From contig NZ_JAQLDU010000001.1 of NCBI RefSeq assembly GCF_028209625.1, forward strand, positions 240,092-304,091: a stretch of DNA of 64,000 bases. Direction: 5' to 3'. Numbering within the stretch: the first letter of the stretch is position 1; the number at the start of each line of letters is the position of its first letter. Positions 62,690-64,000 of this stretch are shown here, in pieces. Below the pieces are notes generated by a model. The model saw only the letters and a program-made list of their open reading frames with translations, was not told the origin of the DNA and did not search any database. This stretch comes from Collinsella aerofaciens (GTDB taxonomy: Bacteria; Actinomycetota; Coriobacteriia; Coriobacteriales; Coriobacteriaceae). Both the position numbers and the translations under genes were made by a program.

Positions 62690-63685
62690 TTACTTGAGCG
62701 TGGCGTACATGACAGCCTTGATGGTGTGCATGCGGTTCTCGGCCTCGTCGAAGACCTTGGAAGCGGGGCTCTCGAAGACCTCGTCAGTGACCTCCTGCTC
62801 GGTGATGCCGAACTGCTCGCACTTCTCGGCGCCAATCGTGGTGTTGGTGTCGTGGAAGCTGGGCAGGCAGTGCAGGAAGATGGCACCCGGGTTGGCCATA
62901 GCCATGACCTCAGAGGTAACGCGATACGGGGTGAGCTGAGCGATGCGCTCGGCCCAGACCTCGTCAGGCTCGCCCATGGAGACCCACACGTCGGTGTAGA
63001 GAACGTCGGCACCGGTGACGCCGTCCTTGACGTCGGTGGTCAGCTTGATGGTGCAGCCGTTAGCCTCAGCGATGGGCTTGCAGGCCTCGATGACGTCGTC
63101 AGCGGGCATGCACTCCTCGGGGCCGCAGGCCACGAAGTTCATGCCGAGCTTGGAGCAGACGACCATGAGGGAGCGGGCAACGTTGTTCTTGCAGTCGCCC
63201 ATGAAGACGAGGGTCTTGCCCTTGATGTCGTAGTTGAAGTTCTCCTGGACGGTCAGGATGTCGGCGAGCATCTGGGTGGGATGCCACTCAGTGGTCAGGC
63301 CGTTCCACACAGGCACGCCGGACTTAGCAGCGAGCTCCTCGACGTCGTCCTGGGCAAAGCCACGGAACTCGATGCCATCATACATGCGGCCGAGAACGCG
63401 GGCGGTATCCTCGATGGACTCCTTCTTGCCCATCTGCGACGAACCCGGATCGAGGTAGGTGACGCCCATGCCCAGATCCATGCCGCCGACCTCGAAGGCG
63501 CAGCGGGTACGAGTGGAGGTCTTCTGGAAGAGCAGAACGATGTTCTTGCCCTCGAGATAGCGGTGCGGAACGCCAGCGCGCTTCATGTCCTTGAAGTTCT
63601 TGGAGAGCTTGAGCAGGTACTCGATCTCCTCGGTGGTGAGGTCGAGGAGCTTGAGGAAGCTACGGCCGGAGAGGTTAACACCCAT
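62690..63685 (-). CDS. arcB: Ornithine carbamoyltransferase (catabolic context)
   Basis: A 331-residue enzyme. The carbamoyl-phosphate loop STRTR is near residue 57, HPTQ near 135, DVWVSMGEPD is the ornithine loop, and HCLPSFHDT the C-terminal signature. In the arginine deiminase pathway it runs backward, splitting citrulline to ornithine and carbamoyl phosphate. The neighbours, not the sequence, say it is catabolic. Start 63685 follows GAAAGGA. Carbamate kinase (arcC) is not in the window. Confidence 0.95.
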   Translation of the reverse strand: MGVNLSGRSFLKLLDLTTEEIEYLLKLSKNFKDMKRAGVPHRYLEGKNIVLLFQKTSTRTRCAFEVGGMDLGMGVTYLDPGSSQMGKKESIEDTARVLGRMYDGIEFRGFAQDDVEELAAKSGVPVWNGLTTEWHPTQMLADILTVQENFNYDIKGKTLVFMGDCKNNVARSLMVVCSKLGMNFVACGPEECMPADDVIEACKPIAEANGCTIKLTTDVKDGVTGADVLYTDVWVSMGEPDEVWAERIAQLTPYRVTSEVMAMANPGAIFLHCLPSFHDTNTTIGAEKCEQFGITEQEVTDEVFESPASKVFDEAENRMHTIKAVMYATLK

Positions 63686-63730
63686 GGTTCGTTTCCTTTC
63701 GAAGAAATGAATTACGTAAGTATTAGTGTC

Positions 63731-63778
63731 GCCCGTTTGACGGGCGAAACCGGTGCGGTTGTAGGGAGACCGCACCGG
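63731..63778 (-). terminator. Two hairpins between arcA and arcB
   Basis: CCGGTGCGGT/ACCGCACCGG (63750-63778, perfect 10 bp) followed by TTTCGCCCG, then a small GCCCG/CGGGC stem (63731-63745). They probably weaken read-through into arcB or stabilise the arcA RNA. Confidence 0.6.
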
Positions 63779-63790
63779 AAACGGAAAGAC

Positions 63791-64000
63791 TTAGAGGTCC
63801 TCGCGCCAGAAGGGCATGCTCATGCAGCGCGGGCCGCCACGGCCGCGGGAGAGCTCGGCGGAGGGCACGACGAGAAGGTCCAGGCCCTCCTTGTACAGCA
63901 CGTCGTTGGTGACGGTGTTGCGGGCGTAGACGCAGATCTTGCCGGGCTCGACGCACAGGGTGTTGGAGCCGTCGTTCCACTGCTCGCGGGAGGCCGCGAT
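63791..64000 (-). CDS. arcA: Arginine deiminase, C-terminal part only
   Basis: 69 residues of the C terminus are visible. The end [17 protein letters not shown] contains the catalytic cysteine motif of arginine deiminase, and [12 protein letters not shown] precedes it. The enzyme turns arginine into citrulline and ammonia, feeding ArcB. The rest lies beyond the right edge. Confidence 0.95.
   Translation of the reverse strand: MAASREQWNDGSNTLCVEPGKICVYARNTVTNDVLYKEGLDLLVVPSAELSRGRGGPRCMSMPFWREDL

Overview
The window is a gene-dense, GC-rich stretch of bacterial chromosome. It most likely comes from a coriobacterium (Actinomycetota), with Collinsella as the best guess. The grounds are a dcw division/wall cluster without ftsA, DivIVA/SepF-type division genes, an arginine deiminase operon, type-A RNase P RNA, and strong G/C preference at third codon positions. 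The genus is inferred from memory of gene content and order; no comparison was run. I see no rRNA, tRNA, CRISPR array, insertion sequence or prophage.

Positions 1-31 kb are housekeeping and metabolism on both strands. In order they are: a partial release-factor-like gene; xpt; an MFS transporter; metY, divergent from a C_GCAxxG redox-type protein; a YigZ/IMPACT protein; rnpB; rpsA; a HAD hydrolase converging on an L-cysteine desulfidase; rpiB; ndk; argH and argG; a Cof-type HAD phosphatase; polA; an M18 aminopeptidase; yaaA; thiC under a TPP riboswitch, then thiD; a pentapeptide-repeat protein; an SGNH hydrolase; a PARG-like protein; a Bax-inhibitor-1 protein; a PiT phosphate transporter with its DUF47 partner; and a nitroreductase.

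Positions 31.5-55.2 kb are an almost unbroken minus-strand block that builds the septum and wall. In transcription order it reads mraZ, rsmH, ftsL-like, pbp/ftsI, murF, mraY, murD, ftsW, murG, murC, murB, ftsQ, ftsZ, pgeF(ylmD), pstS, pstC, pstA, pstB, phoU, yggS(ylmE), sepF, yggT(ylmG), divIVA. A complete high-affinity phosphate uptake operon therefore sits inside the familiar ftsZ-ylmD-ylmE-sepF-ylmG-divIVA cluster. murE is missing from its usual place. The promoter before mraZ is well formed and has four GTGGG repeats, the expected MraZ operator, just upstream of the -35.

Positions 55.6-64 kb hold xerD and pyrG, a small winged-helix regulator, a DUF1846/UPF0371 protein, and an arginine deiminase operon (arcA partial, arcB, YfcC-type carrier) whose 3' end is rich in hairpins.

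Several spacers contain long inverted repeats with different sequences. Beside three of them the DNA changes composition in a strand-specific way: C is depleted and T enriched on one strand, extending into the neighbouring gene. That pattern, the pst insertion, a probable AUC-initiated yggT, and a PARG homologue whose QEE motif reads QEA are the items most worth a second look.
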